DNA from: Pseudomonas gessardii | Lineage (GTDB): Bacteria; Pseudomonadota; Gammaproteobacteria; Pseudomonadales; Pseudomonadaceae | DNA: 64,000 bases | Assembly (NCBI RefSeq): GCF_001983165.1 | Contig: NZ_MNPU01000003.1 | Location: 171,942 to 235,941 of the forward strand | Reading direction: 5' to 3' | Shown here: positions 43,809 through 52,539 of the stretch, in pieces | Position numbering within the stretch: position 1 is the stretch's first letter | How the letters are laid out: each line of letters begins with the position of its first letter | Made by a program: the position numbers and the translations under genes | The notes under the pieces: model-generated | Told to the model about the DNA's origin: nothing | What the model saw: only the letters and a program-made list of their open reading frames with translations | Database searches by the model: none

Positions 43809-44672
43809 TCAAAGCACCGGATCCCAGCGTTGCGACCAGTCGCTCTGGGCCTTGACCACCCCGCGCAGCAGCACCAGGGCCTGTTGCAGGATCGCCGAAT
43901 CGCGCTCGCGCGAGTACACCAGGTAAGTCGGGAAACTGAACTCCGGGGCCTTGGGCACGCGCTCCATCACCCCGCTTTCGAGGTAACTCTGCACCACCCG
44001 TGTGCGGAAATAGCCGCTGCCACCGTTCTCCAGGATGTACTGCAAGGCCAGTGGCCCGAGGTTGAAACTCACGGCGGCGCGGGCCTTGTCCGGCAGGGCC
44101 GCGTCATGTTGCTGGCGAAAGCCCGGGCCCCAGTCGATATACACATAGGGATCGGGGTGGGCGGCCAGGCGCACCAGGATCAGTTTTTCTTCCAGTACCT
44201 GCTCCACCTGCAATCCCGGCCAGTACTGCGGCTGGAACACCAGCGCGGCGTCCAGCCCGCCCAGCTCCAACTGGCGCAACAGGTATTCGCCGTCACGCAC
44301 TTCGGTGCGCAGCGCATGGCTGGGGATGTGTTCACGCAGGGCCTTGGCCCAGCCGAGCATCAGCGGGTTGCACAGGCTGACTTCGCCGCCGATATGCAAC
44401 ACATTGCGGTAGCCCTCGGGCAACGGCAGGTCGCGGCGCGCCGCTTCCCAGGTTTGCACCAGTTGATTGGCATACACCACAAACGCCTCGCCATCCGCCG
44501 TCAACCGCGCCCCGGCGCGGTTGCGCACAAACAGCGTGCTGTCGAGCTGGCTTTCGAGCTTTTGCACACGTGCGGTAATGGCGGTCTGGGTGACGTGCAG
44601 TTTCTCGGCGGCGGCGGCCAGGCTGCCGCAGCGGGTGATTTCCAGGAAAGTGCGTGCCAGTTCGATGTCCAT
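43809..44672 (-). CDS. LysR-family transcriptional regulator
   Basis: A 287-residue LysR protein: HTH at residues 1-60 (ELARTFLEITRCGSLAAAAEKLHVTQTAITARVQKLESQL) and a substrate-binding domain after about 90. It lies downstream of the amidase gene, separated by two REPINs, and next to the LacI gene on the same strand. No divergent partner suggests a target. Function unknown. Confidence 0.85.
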   Translation of the reverse strand: MDIELARTFLEITRCGSLAAAAEKLHVTQTAITARVQKLESQLDSTLFVRNRAGARLTADGEAFVVYANQLVQTWEAARRDLPLPEGYRNVLHIGGEVSLCNPLMLGWAKALREHIPSHALRTEVRDGEYLLRQLELGGLDAALVFQPQYWPGLQVEQVLEEKLILVRLAAHPDPYVYIDWGPGFRQQHDAALPDKARAAVSFNLGPLALQYILENGGSGYFRTRVVQSYLESGVMERVPKAPEFSFPTYLVYSRERDSAILQQALVLLRGVVKAQSDWSQRWDPVL

Positions 44673-44743
44673 GTCGGCTCCGAAAGGGGTGGAGGGACAT
44701 TGTAGTGTGACAATCGCAGATCAGTCTGTGAAATGCGCTTCAA

Positions 44744-44924
44744 TGTGGGAGCTGGCTTGCCTGCGATGGTGGCAGGTCAGCCAATAGATTTATCGACTGA
44801 TACACCGTCATCGCAGGCAAGCCAGCTCCCACATTGGATTGGGTGTCAGCCCAAGTCTTTCGGCGCTTGCAGGTGCCGGGTCGGAAACGCCTGGGCATAC
44901 GCCTGGCACACCCTTAACACCTGC
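44744..44924. repeat. Tandem duplication copy 1 (REPIN plus amidase 3' end)
   Basis: 181 bases that match 44956-45136 with no gap at an offset of 212. By hand I count 5 differences, all transitions. The unit holds a full REPIN (44744-44834) followed by the last codons of the amidase gene on the - strand. The duplication therefore copied the REPIN together with flanking coding sequence. Confidence 0.9.
44846..44924 (-). pseudogene. Orphan 3' fragment of the amidase gene
   Basis: The reverse strand reads VLRVCQAYAQAFPTRHLQAPKDLG and a stop, nearly identical to the amidase C-terminus (45058-45136), differing at two residues. It is a remnant left by the tandem duplication and is not expected to be expressed as a protein. 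Confidence 0.85.
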
Positions 44925-44955
44925 AGCAAAGCCAGAGCGCGGAGCTGCATTCCCC

Positions 44956-45136
44956 TGTGGGAGCTGGCTTGCCTGCGATGGTGGCAGGTCAGCCAATAGA
45001 TTTATCGACTGATACACCGCCATCGCAGGCAAGCCAGCTCCCACATTGGATTGGGTGTCAGCCCAGGTCTTTCGGTGCTTGCAGGTGCTGGGTCGGAAAC
45101 GCCCGGGCATACGCCTGGCACACCCTTAACACCTGC
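44956..45136. repeat. Tandem duplication copy 2 (REPIN plus amidase 3' end)
   Basis: Second copy of the 181-base unit. Its right part (45058-45136) is the live 3' end of the amidase gene, and its left part (44956-45046) is a REPIN with GTGGGAGCTGGCTTGCCTGCGATGG arms. Confidence 0.9.
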
Positions 45137-46461
45137 TCATCGGCAAACCGCGCGCCCACCACATGCAAGCCCACCGGCAAGCCATTGGCTGCCAGCCCGC
45201 AGGGCACGGAGGCCGCCGGTTGTTGGGTGAGGTTGAACGGATAGCTGAACGGCGTCCACTCCATCCACTCGCCCAGTCCCGAGCCCGGTGGTACGTTGTG
45301 CCCCGCGTCAAAGGCGGTGATCGGCAGCATCGGCGAGACCAGGAGGTCGTAGTGCTCATGGAACGCCGCCATGCGCGCCACCAGTGCCGCCCGTGCTTCC
45401 AGGGCCGCGTTGAAGTCGTCCAGGCTGAGGCGTTCGCCCTGTTGCGCAATGCGCAGCAGGCCGGGGTCGAGCAGGTCGCACTGGGCGCCGGTCAGCTGCC
45501 CGGTCAGGCGCGCCGCGCCAGCACACCACAGGGTACTGAATATCTCCAGCGGGTCGCTGAAGCCCGGGTCGATCTGTTCCACCTGCGCCCCCAGTTGCAC
45601 CAGGCCCGCGACTGCCTGTGCGACCACCTTGGCCACCTGCGGATCGACGTTCACGTAGCCAAAGTCCGGGCTGTAGGCGATGCGCAGGCCCTTCAGGTCG
45701 CTGCCCGGGGTGAGCCACGGCGTGTTGCGTGGCGCGCCGATCAGGCCGTCGCGGGCGTCCGGGTGGGCCACGGTTTGTAGCATCAGCACCGCATCTTCCA
45801 CGGTGCGGGTCATCGGCCCCAGGTGCGAGAGGATGGTCATGGAGCTGGCCGGCCATTGCGGCACGTAGCCAAAGGTCGGCTTGATGCCGAAGGTGCCGGT
45901 AAAGGCGCAAGGAATGCGGATCGAGCCGCCAGCATCGCTGCCCTGGTGCAACACCCCGAGGTTCAGCGCCGCCGCCGCGCCCGCGCCGCCCGACGAGCCG
46001 CCCGCCGTGGTACGCGTGTCCCAGGGGTTGCGGGTGATGCCGTACAGCGGGTTGTCGGTCACGCCTTTCCAGCCGAATTCCGGGGTGGTGGTCTTGCCCA
46101 GCAACACCGCGCCGGCCTTACGCATAAACGCCGAAAACGGCGCATCGACGTCCCACGGCCCGGCGGCGGATGAGGTGCGTGAGCCCTTGCGCGTGGGCAT
46201 GCCGGCCGTCAGGGTCAAATCCTTGATTGACGCCGGCACCCCGTCCAATGCGCCGCAAGGTTGGCCCTTGAACCAGCGTTGTTCCGAAGCCCGGGCGGCG
46301 TTCAAGGCGCCCTCGGGGTCGACATGGCAGTAGGCGTTGACCAGCGGGTTGTAGCGCTCGATGCGCAGCAGAGTGTCTTCGGTCACTTCCAGCGGCGACA
46401 GGCTTTTATCCCGGTAGCGCGCCAGCAGTTCCACGGCCGTCAGGTGGGCGATCTCCGTCAT
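45058..46461 (-). CDS. Amidase-signature-family amidohydrolase
   Basis: A 467-residue amidase with the Ser-cisSer-Lys triad: Lys in PASIKDLTLTAGMPT (near residue 80), then the glycine/serine-rich TTAGGSSGGAGAAAALN and cis-Ser/Ser in GSDAGGSIRIPCAF. The family cleaves amides to acid and ammonia. It overlaps the carbamoyl hydrolase gene by 4 bases and is the last gene of the ABC-transporter operon, so its substrate is probably an amide or carbamoyl compound brought in by that transporter. The 3' end is part of a tandem duplication. Confidence 0.87.
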   Translation of the reverse strand: MTEIAHLTAVELLARYRDKSLSPLEVTEDTLLRIERYNPLVNAYCHVDPEGALNAARASEQRWFKGQPCGALDGVPASIKDLTLTAGMPTRKGSRTSSAAGPWDVDAPFSAFMRKAGAVLLGKTTTPEFGWKGVTDNPLYGITRNPWDTRTTAGGSSGGAGAAAALNLGVLHQGSDAGGSIRIPCAFTGTFGIKPTFGYVPQWPASSMTILSHLGPMTRTVEDAVLMLQTVAHPDARDGLIGAPRNTPWLTPGSDLKGLRIAYSPDFGYVNVDPQVAKVVAQAVAGLVQLGAQVEQIDPGFSDPLEIFSTLWCAGAARLTGQLTGAQCDLLDPGLLRIAQQGERLSLDDFNAALEARAALVARMAAFHEHYDLLVSPMLPITAFDAGHNVPPGSGLGEWMEWTPFSYPFNLTQQPAASVPCGLAANGLPVGLHVVGARFADEQVLRVCQAYARAFPTQHLQAPKDLG

Positions 46462-47732
46462 GCTGCTTCACCTCCCTGTTGCGCGGCATTGACCATGGCC
46501 CGCAGCAACACCGCGCAGCCGGCGGCCAGGTCATCCGGCGCGGCGTTTTCGATTTCGTTGTGGCTGATGCCGCCTTCGCACGGCACAAAAATCATCCCGG
46601 CCGGGCCCCGTTCGGCGACAAAAATCGCATCGTGCCCGGCGCCGCTGACGATATCCATATGGCTCAAGCCCAGCACACTGGCCGCATCGCGCACGGCGTT
46701 GACGCAAGAGGGATGAAAGTCCAGCGGCGGGAAGTCGGCGGTGGGCGTCAGTTCATAGCTCAGGCCATGTTGCTTGGCCGTGGCCTCGATCACCTCACGC
46801 ACTTCATCGACCATCGCTTGCAGCTTGTCGGCATGCAGATGGCGCAGGTCGATGGTCATCTGTACTTGGCCGGGAATCACGTTGCGCGAGCCCGGGTGCA
46901 GGCTCAGGCAGCCCACGGTTCCGCAGGCATGGGGTTGTTGCTCATGGGCAATCCGGTTGACCGCGCTGACCACCTGCGCGGCGCCCACCAGGGCGTCCTT
47001 GCGCAGGCGCATGGGCGTGGGGCCGGCGTGGGCCTCGACGCCGGTGAAGGTCAGGTCGAACCACTTCTGGCCCAGGCAGCCCATGACCACGCCAAGGGTG
47101 ATGGCCTGGTCTTCCAGCACCGGGCCCTGTTCGATATGCGCCTCGAAATAGGCCCCCACCGGGTGCCCAAGTACCGCGCGCGGGCCGGCGTAGCCAATGC
47201 GTTGCAACTCGGCGCCCACCGACAGGCCTTGCTCGTCCTGCTTGTCGAGGGTCTCCTGCAGGTCGAACTTACCGGCAAATACCCCGGAGCCCATCATGCA
47301 CGGCGGGAAGCGCGAGCCTTCCTCGTTGGTCCACACCACCACTTCAATCGGCGCCTGGGTTTCCACCCCCAAGTCATTCAAGGTGCGGATCACTTCCAGG
47401 CCGGCCATCACCCCATAGCAGCCATCGAACTTGCCGCCGGTGGGCTGGGTGTCGATATGGCTGCCGGTCATCACCGGTGGCAGGTCCGGGTTAAGTCCGG
47501 CGCGGCGCGCGAAGATATTGCCGATGGCATCCACACTGACCCTGCACCCGGCCGCCGTGCACCACTGCACAAACAGGTCGCGGGCCTGGCGGTCGAGGTC
47601 GGTCAGGGCCAGACGGCACACGCCGCCCTTGGCTGTGGCGCCGAGCTGGGCCAGGTCCATCAAGGATTGCCACAGGCGGTCGCGGTTGACCAGCAGGGCG
47701 TTGCTCGGCAGCAGTTGCGCAAAACTATTCAT
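46458..47732 (-). CDS. M20-family amidohydrolase, N-carbamoyl-L-amino acid hydrolase/beta-ureidopropionase-like
   Basis: A 424-residue zinc amidohydrolase of the HyuC/AllC/PydC group. Metal-site elements are GSHIDTQPTGGKFDGCYGV (near residue 80), TNEEGSRFPP (near 120) and a C-terminal SGAGHDA; the dimerisation lid has GVEAHAGPTPM. It removes the carbamoyl group from N-carbamoyl amino acids as CO2 and ammonia. The start at 47732 has GGAGA six bases away. It is flanked by the ATPase gene livF and the amidase, suggesting hydantoin- or ureide-type nitrogen scavenging. Confidence 0.87.
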   Translation of the reverse strand: MNSFAQLLPSNALLVNRDRLWQSLMDLAQLGATAKGGVCRLALTDLDRQARDLFVQWCTAAGCRVSVDAIGNIFARRAGLNPDLPPVMTGSHIDTQPTGGKFDGCYGVMAGLEVIRTLNDLGVETQAPIEVVVWTNEEGSRFPPCMMGSGVFAGKFDLQETLDKQDEQGLSVGAELQRIGYAGPRAVLGHPVGAYFEAHIEQGPVLEDQAITLGVVMGCLGQKWFDLTFTGVEAHAGPTPMRLRKDALVGAAQVVSAVNRIAHEQQPHACGTVGCLSLHPGSRNVIPGQVQMTIDLRHLHADKLQAMVDEVREVIEATAKQHGLSYELTPTADFPPLDFHPSCVNAVRDAASVLGLSHMDIVSGAGHDAIFVAERGPAGMIFVPCEGGISHNEIENAAPDDLAAGCAVLLRAMVNAAQQGGEAA

Positions 47733-47745
47733 CAGCAGTCTCCGG

Positions 47746-48441
47746 TCAGGCACTCAGGGCCAGGTAGCGGTTCTTGATCGTCGGGTCGGCGCGAAAGGCC
47801 TCGGCGCTGCCTTCGTAGACCACGCGGCCCTGTTCGAGCACGTAGTGGCGGTCGGCAAGCTTGTCGCAGACCAGCAGGTTCTGTTCCACCAGCAGCACTG
47901 GCAGGCCGTCGTCCTTGATCTTGCGCAGGATCTTCACCAGTTCGTCGACGATCACCGGGGCCAGGCCTTCGGTGGGTTCGTCGAGGATCAGCAGCTTGGG
48001 ATCGTTGAGCAGGGCACGGGCGATAGCGAGCATCTGCTGCTCGCCACCGGACAGCGCATGCCCGGCGTTTTTGCGCCGTTCCTTGAGGCGCGGGAACATC
48101 GCGTATACGTCTTCCAGCTGCCAGCGGCTGGTCTTGCGCACGGCGATGCGCAGGTTTTCCTCCACCGTGAGCAGGCGGAAGATCCCGCGGTTCTCCGGCA
48201 CCAGCGCTAATCCCTGGCGCGCTATTTCAAAAATCTTCTGCCCCACCAGCGGTTGGCCGTTGAAGTGAATCTGCCCCTGGCGCGGGCAGATAATCCCCAG
48301 GATGCTGCGCAGGGTGGTGGTCTTGCCGGCGCCGTTACGGCCGAGCAGGGTCACCAGTTCGCCGGGATTGACAGTCAGGGACACGCCCTCCAGGACGTGG
48401 CTCTTGTCGTAGTAGGAATGGATATTGTCGACGGTCAGCAT
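47746..48441 (-). CDS. Branched-chain-type ABC transporter ATPase (LivF-like)
   Basis: A 231-residue ATPase: GRNGAGKTT near residues 34-42, SGGEQQMLAIARAL and LLILDEPTEGLAP. It is of the LivF type with the GLALVPENRGIFRLLTVEENL block. It overlaps livG by one base. The downstream hydrolase genes suggest cargo other than leucine, such as N-carbamoyl amino acids, ureides or amides. Confidence 0.9.
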   Translation of the reverse strand: MLTVDNIHSYYDKSHVLEGVSLTVNPGELVTLLGRNGAGKTTTLRSILGIICPRQGQIHFNGQPLVGQKIFEIARQGLALVPENRGIFRLLTVEENLRIAVRKTSRWQLEDVYAMFPRLKERRKNAGHALSGGEQQMLAIARALLNDPKLLILDEPTEGLAPVIVDELVKILRKIKDDGLPVLLVEQNLLVCDKLADRHYVLEQGRVVYEGSAEAFRADPTIKNRYLALSA

Positions 48442-49190
48442 CAGGCGGCCTCCCCCAGGTAAGCACTGCGCACGCGCTCGTCGGCGCGCACGAATTCCGG
48501 TGTGCCCTCGACCAGGATCTGCCCGTGGCTCATCACGGTGATGCGCTGGCTGATGGACATGACGATGCTCATGTTGTGCTCGATCAGCAGCACCGTATGG
48601 TCGCGGCCCAGGTCGCTGATCAGTTGGGTCATGATTGGGATGTCGTCGATGCCCATGCCCGACGTGGGCTCGTCGAGCATCAACAGCTTGGGCTTGGAGC
48701 AGATCGACATGCCCACCTCCAGCACACGCTGCTGGCCGTGGGACAGCTCGCCGGCCAGGGTCTCGGCGCGGGCGGTAAGTTGCAGACGCTCCAGGACCTG
48801 GTCGGCCATCTCCAGGTGTTCACGTTTGCTGTCCACGCGGCGCCAGAAGTTCAGGGCGCGTGCGCCGTCACGGCCCTGGGCGGCCAGGCGCAGGTTTTCG
48901 CGCACGCTGAGGTTCTGGAACAGGCTGGTGAGCTGGAACGAACGCGCCATGCCCAGGCCGACACGGCCGTGGGCCGGTTTGCGCATCAGGTTCTGGCCGT
49001 CGAAGTGAATTGCGCCTGCGGTGGCCTGGCGCTCGCCGGTCAGGCAGTGAAACAGGCTGGTCTTGCCGGCGCCGTTGGGGCCGATAATGGTGTGGATGGT
49101 GCCGGCTTCGACCTTGAGGTTGACGCCGTTGACAGCATGGAAGGCGCCGTAGGCCAGTTCCAGGTCTTTGGTTTCCAGCAGGATGCTCAT
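48441..49190 (-). CDS. Branched-chain-type ABC transporter ATPase (LivG-like)
   Basis: A 249-residue ATPase with Walker A GPNGAGKTS near residues 37-45, LSHGQQRVLEVGMSI and LLMLDEPTSGMG. The LARSFQLTSLFQNLSVREN region is typical of LivG. It pairs with LivF to drive the LivHM membrane channel. It overlaps livM by 4 bases. Confidence 0.9.
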   Translation of the reverse strand: MSILLETKDLELAYGAFHAVNGVNLKVEAGTIHTIIGPNGAGKTSLFHCLTGERQATAGAIHFDGQNLMRKPAHGRVGLGMARSFQLTSLFQNLSVRENLRLAAQGRDGARALNFWRRVDSKREHLEMADQVLERLQLTARAETLAGELSHGQQRVLEVGMSICSKPKLLMLDEPTSGMGIDDIPIMTQLISDLGRDHTVLLIEHNMSIVMSISQRITVMSHGQILVEGTPEFVRADERVRSAYLGEAA

Positions 49191-50197
49191 AGCAGCTCCT
49201 CCTTGGTCGCGACGGCGGCCTTGCGGCTACCCCGCACACGTTCAAACAACGACGACAGGCCGCCCCACAAGCCGCCGCGCATAAAGATCACCACCAGGAT
49301 CAGGATCACCCCCAGCAGCATCAGCCAGCGCGGCCACAGGTCGGAGAGAAAGTCCCCCAGCAACACAATGGCACCGGCCCCCAGCAACGAGCCGAACAGC
49401 GAGCCGGTGCCGCCGACAATGGTCATGATCAGGATGTTCTCCGACATCACCAGGTCGATATTGGACAGCGGCACAAAGTGCAGCAGCATCGCGTACAGCG
49501 CCCCGGCAATCCCGGTAACCGCGCCAGACAGCACAAACACCAGGATCTTGAAGTGGCGCGTGTCGTAGCCGATGGCCGAGGCGCGGGTTTCGTTTTCGCG
49601 GATCGCCATCAGCGTGCTGCCGAATGGCGAGGCGATGACCCGGCGTGCGCCGATAAAGATCAGCAGGAACAGCACCGCGACGAACCCGTAGAACACCCGG
49701 GCGTCGGCCAGGGACAGCAGCACCGTGTCACCGATACGGATTTGCGGGCGCGGCACGCTGAGCAGGCCGTTGTCGCCGCCGGTCCAGCCGCTCAGGGTGT
49801 AGGCCAGGAAGTAGGCCATCTGGCTGAAGGCCAAGGTCAGCATCACGAAGTAGATACCGGTGCGGCGGATCGCCAGGGCGCCCACCAGGAACGCCAGGAA
49901 GCCGCCGACCAGGGCCGCGCCGAGCAGCGCGCTGAACAGGCCCAGTTGCAGGTGGATCATCAGCAAGGCGGCGCAATAGGCGCCGGCGCCGAAGAAGATA
50001 CCCTGGCCGAACGACAGCAGCCCGGTGTAGCCCAGCAACAGGTTGCAGGCCAGGGCGGCGAGGGCAAAGATCAGGATCTCGGTGGCCAGGGTCGCCGAGG
50101 GCAATATCAACGGCAGGCCGATCAACACCGCCAGCACCCACAGCAACATGGCCTTGGATTGGGTCTTGGCAAACGGCAGGGGATTTTTCTCGCTCAT
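49187..50197 (-). CDS. Branched-chain-type ABC transporter permease (LivM-like)
   Basis: A 336-residue inner-membrane permease with eight to ten hydrophobic segments and the LivM motifs LLGYTGLLSFGQGIFFGAGAYC, AIRRTGIYFVMLTLAFSQM and MTIVGGTGSLFGSLLGA. It forms a heterodimer with the LivH-like protein. It begins 1 base after the livH stop. Confidence 0.9.
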   Translation of the reverse strand: MSEKNPLPFAKTQSKAMLLWVLAVLIGLPLILPSATLATEILIFALAALACNLLLGYTGLLSFGQGIFFGAGAYCAALLMIHLQLGLFSALLGAALVGGFLAFLVGALAIRRTGIYFVMLTLAFSQMAYFLAYTLSGWTGGDNGLLSVPRPQIRIGDTVLLSLADARVFYGFVAVLFLLIFIGARRVIASPFGSTLMAIRENETRASAIGYDTRHFKILVFVLSGAVTGIAGALYAMLLHFVPLSNIDLVMSENILIMTIVGGTGSLFGSLLGAGAIVLLGDFLSDLWPRWLMLLGVILILVVIFMRGGLWGGLSSLFERVRGSRKAAVATKEELL

Positions 50198-50198
50198 C

Positions 50199-51059
50199 TC
50201 AGGCTCTCCCGAACAGGCCGTAAGGGCGTACCAGAATCACCACGGCCATGGCGCCGTAGATCATCAGGCTTGCGCCTTGGGGCCACAGGGTGGTCATCAG
50301 GCTTTGCACCACGCCCACCAGCAAACCGCCCACCAGGGCGCCGCTGAACGAGCCCATGCCGCCGATCACCACCACCACAAAGGCGATGCCGAGGATTTCC
50401 GGGCCGACAAAGGGCTGGGCGCCACGCAACGGGGCAAACAGCACCCCGGCGACCCCGGCCAGGGCCACGCCGAGGGCGAAGGTCATGGAGAACAGGCGGA
50501 AAATATTGGTGCCCAGCAGCGACACGATCTCGGTGCTTTCACTGCCGGCCCGCACCAGGGCGCCAAAGCGCGTGCGCTCCAGCAGCAGCCACAGGCCCAG
50601 GCCCACCAGCCCTGAGAACACAATCAAAAACAGGCGGTAGTAGGGGTACACGAAGTCGCCGACCACCAGCACCCCGCGCAGCAGTTCTGGCACGGCAACG
50701 CTCTTGCCCACCGGGCCCCAGATCATCACGCTGGCTTCCTGGATGATCAGCGCGATGCCCAGGGTCACGAGGATCTGGAACATGTGTGGCAGGTGGTAGA
50801 TGCGCTGGATCAATAATCGCTCGATCAGCCATGCCAGCGCGGCCACCACCAGGGGCGCGATCAGCAGGGCCAGCCAGAAGCTGCCGGTGAGGCTGACGGC
50901 GGTGTAGCAGATGTACGCCCCCAGCAGAAAAAACGCGCCGTGGGCGAAGTTGACGAAGTTCAGCAGGCCGAAAATGATCGTCAGCCCGACCGCAATCAGG
51001 AAGTAGATCATCCCCAGGCCCAGGCCATTGAGAATCTGGAACAGGTAAAGATTGAGCAT
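50199..51059 (-). CDS. Branched-chain-type ABC transporter permease (LivH-like)
   Basis: A 286-residue permease with eight hydrophobic segments, GLGLGMIYFLIAVGLTIIFGLLNFVNFAHGAFFLLGAY near the N-terminus and FVVVVIGGMGSFSGALVGGLLVG near the end. The start at 51059 follows GGAGG by eight bases, so a frame start five codons upstream is rejected. It follows the binding protein gene by about 70 bases. Confidence 0.9.
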   Translation of the reverse strand: MLNLYLFQILNGLGLGMIYFLIAVGLTIIFGLLNFVNFAHGAFFLLGAYICYTAVSLTGSFWLALLIAPLVVAALAWLIERLLIQRIYHLPHMFQILVTLGIALIIQEASVMIWGPVGKSVAVPELLRGVLVVGDFVYPYYRLFLIVFSGLVGLGLWLLLERTRFGALVRAGSESTEIVSLLGTNIFRLFSMTFALGVALAGVAGVLFAPLRGAQPFVGPEILGIAFVVVVIGGMGSFSGALVGGLLVGVVQSLMTTLWPQGASLMIYGAMAVVILVRPYGLFGRA

Positions 51060-51127
51060 GCAGGAATCCTCCAACAGGCGGCCGCGGTCAACGGCCCTGT
51101 CGTGTGTGACCGGTGAAAGTGGGCGGA

Positions 51128-52330
51128 TCAGCCGAGCTTGCAGCCCGTGGCTTCTACCGGTGGGAACGACTGGCCGGCGCTGAGGACCTTGGCCAGGTCA
51201 TCCTTGTCGGCCATGTCGCCCGTGGCCTTGCCCACCAGCAGGTAGTAATCCTTGATCACCTGGTGGTCGCCGGCGCGAATCGTTTCCTGGCCGGTCGGGC
51301 CGTCGTAGCTCAGGCCCTGCATGGCCTTGGCCACGGTCGGGCCGTCGAAGCTGCCGGTGGCCTTGATGGTGTCGAGCATGACCTTGGTGCTGATGTAGTC
51401 GGCGGCCAGCGGGTAGGTGGGGTTGATCCCGTATTTGGCCTGGGTCAGCTTGACTAGTTCGCGGTTGAGTGGGGTATCGACCTGGTGCCAGTACTGCGCG
51501 CCGAGGTACACACCTTCGAGTACATCACTGCCCAGTTCCTGGAACTGGTCGAGGCCGGCGGACCACACCAGCAGCACTTTCATACGCTCCTTGATGCCGA
51601 AGTTGACGGCCTGGCGCAGGGTGTTGGAGGACTGGCTGCCGAAGTTGAGCAACACCAGCACGTCGGGCCGGGCGGCGATGGCGTTGGTCAGGTAGCCGGA
51701 GAACTCCTGCTCCTGCAAGGAGTGATAGCTGTTGCCCACATGCTCCAGGCCGCTCTCGGCCAGTACGATTTTGGCGCCTTCGAGCAGGGCTTCGCCGAAC
51801 ACGTATTGCGGGGTGATGGTGTACCAGCGCTTGGCCTCGGGCAGCAGCTTGATCAGCGGCACCAGGGTTTCGCGGATCGCGCCATAGGTGGGCACCGACC
51901 AGCGGAAGGTCGCGCCGTTGCAGTCCTTGCCGGTGACTTCATCGGCGCCCACCGGGGTCATGAACACACCGCCCACCTTGTCCACTTCCTTGGCCACTGC
52001 CAGCGCCGAGGACGACAGGGTACAGCCCTGGAAGAACCGCGCGCCGTCCTGGCCGATTGCCTCCTGGACCTTACGCACCGCCTTGCCGGCGTTGCCTTCG
52101 GTGTCGATCACCTTGTAGTTCAACGGGCGCCCCAACAAGTCTGGGTACTGCGCCACGGCCAGGCGTGAACCCATGTCGGCAAATTTGCCATAACTGGCAA
52201 ACGCGCCAGACATGGACTTGAGGCCGTAAAAGGTAAACGGTTCGGCGGCGAATGCACCGCGCACGCCCAGCGGAAGGCTGAGCGCGGCGGCGGCGGTGAG
52301 GCTGGCTTTCAACAACGTACGACGCTGCAT
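51128..52330 (-). CDS. ABC transporter substrate-binding protein (LivK/amide-urea type) with Tat-like signal
   Basis: A 400-residue periplasmic binding protein of the Leu/Ile/Val-amide-urea group (Peripla_BP_6): FTFYGLKSMSGAFASYGKFADMG, VRKVQEAIGQDGARFFQGCTLSS and FGSQSSNTLRQAVNFGIKERM. The N-terminus MQRRTLLKASLTAAAALSLPLG looks like a twin-arginine signal, so the protein may be exported folded. The start at 52330 has GGGAG seven bases away. It is the first gene of the transporter/hydrolase operon, and a GntR gene lies upstream on the same strand. Confidence 0.87.
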   Translation of the reverse strand: MQRRTLLKASLTAAAALSLPLGVRGAFAAEPFTFYGLKSMSGAFASYGKFADMGSRLAVAQYPDLLGRPLNYKVIDTEGNAGKAVRKVQEAIGQDGARFFQGCTLSSSALAVAKEVDKVGGVFMTPVGADEVTGKDCNGATFRWSVPTYGAIRETLVPLIKLLPEAKRWYTITPQYVFGEALLEGAKIVLAESGLEHVGNSYHSLQEQEFSGYLTNAIAARPDVLVLLNFGSQSSNTLRQAVNFGIKERMKVLLVWSAGLDQFQELGSDVLEGVYLGAQYWHQVDTPLNRELVKLTQAKYGINPTYPLAADYISTKVMLDTIKATGSFDGPTVAKAMQGLSYDGPTGQETIRAGDHQVIKDYYLLVGKATGDMADKDDLAKVLSAGQSFPPVEATGCKLG

Positions 52331-52434
52331 GGGGTGACTCCCTGGTTTAGTTATTGGCAGGAGTGGCAATGGCGATACGGTGGAGCATGGCCTGTGGGCA
52401 GGCCTTTTTTATTGAAGTCAAACACGGTCAAAAC

Positions 52435-52522
52435 TGTAGGAGCTGGCTTGCCTGCGATAGCGGTTGATCAGTTGAGAAAATTTGCCTGACCGACCGCTAT
52501 CGCAGGCAAGCCAGCTCCTACA
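52435..52522. repeat. REPIN-like palindromic repeat between GntR gene and the ABC operon
   Basis: TGTAGGAGCTGGCTTGCCTGCGATAGCGG and its complement ending TCCTACA, about 30 bases apart. Confidence 0.85.
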
Positions 52523-52539
52523 GGGGATTTGTGGTGTGT

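Larger units (their letters stand above)
44673..45057. other. 385-base intergenic stretch with duplicated REPIN and amidase 3' fragment
   Basis: No gene. It consists almost wholly of a tandem duplication: copy 1 at 44744-44924 and most of copy 2 at 44956-45136, described separately, with a 31-base spacer and a short leader after the LysR start. Confidence 0.85.

Noticed and set aside
44743..45046. Possible CRISPR-like or phage-attachment direct repeats
   Set aside because: Only two copies, each a REPIN with flanking amidase sequence; no regular spacers, cas genes, integrase or tRNA nearby.
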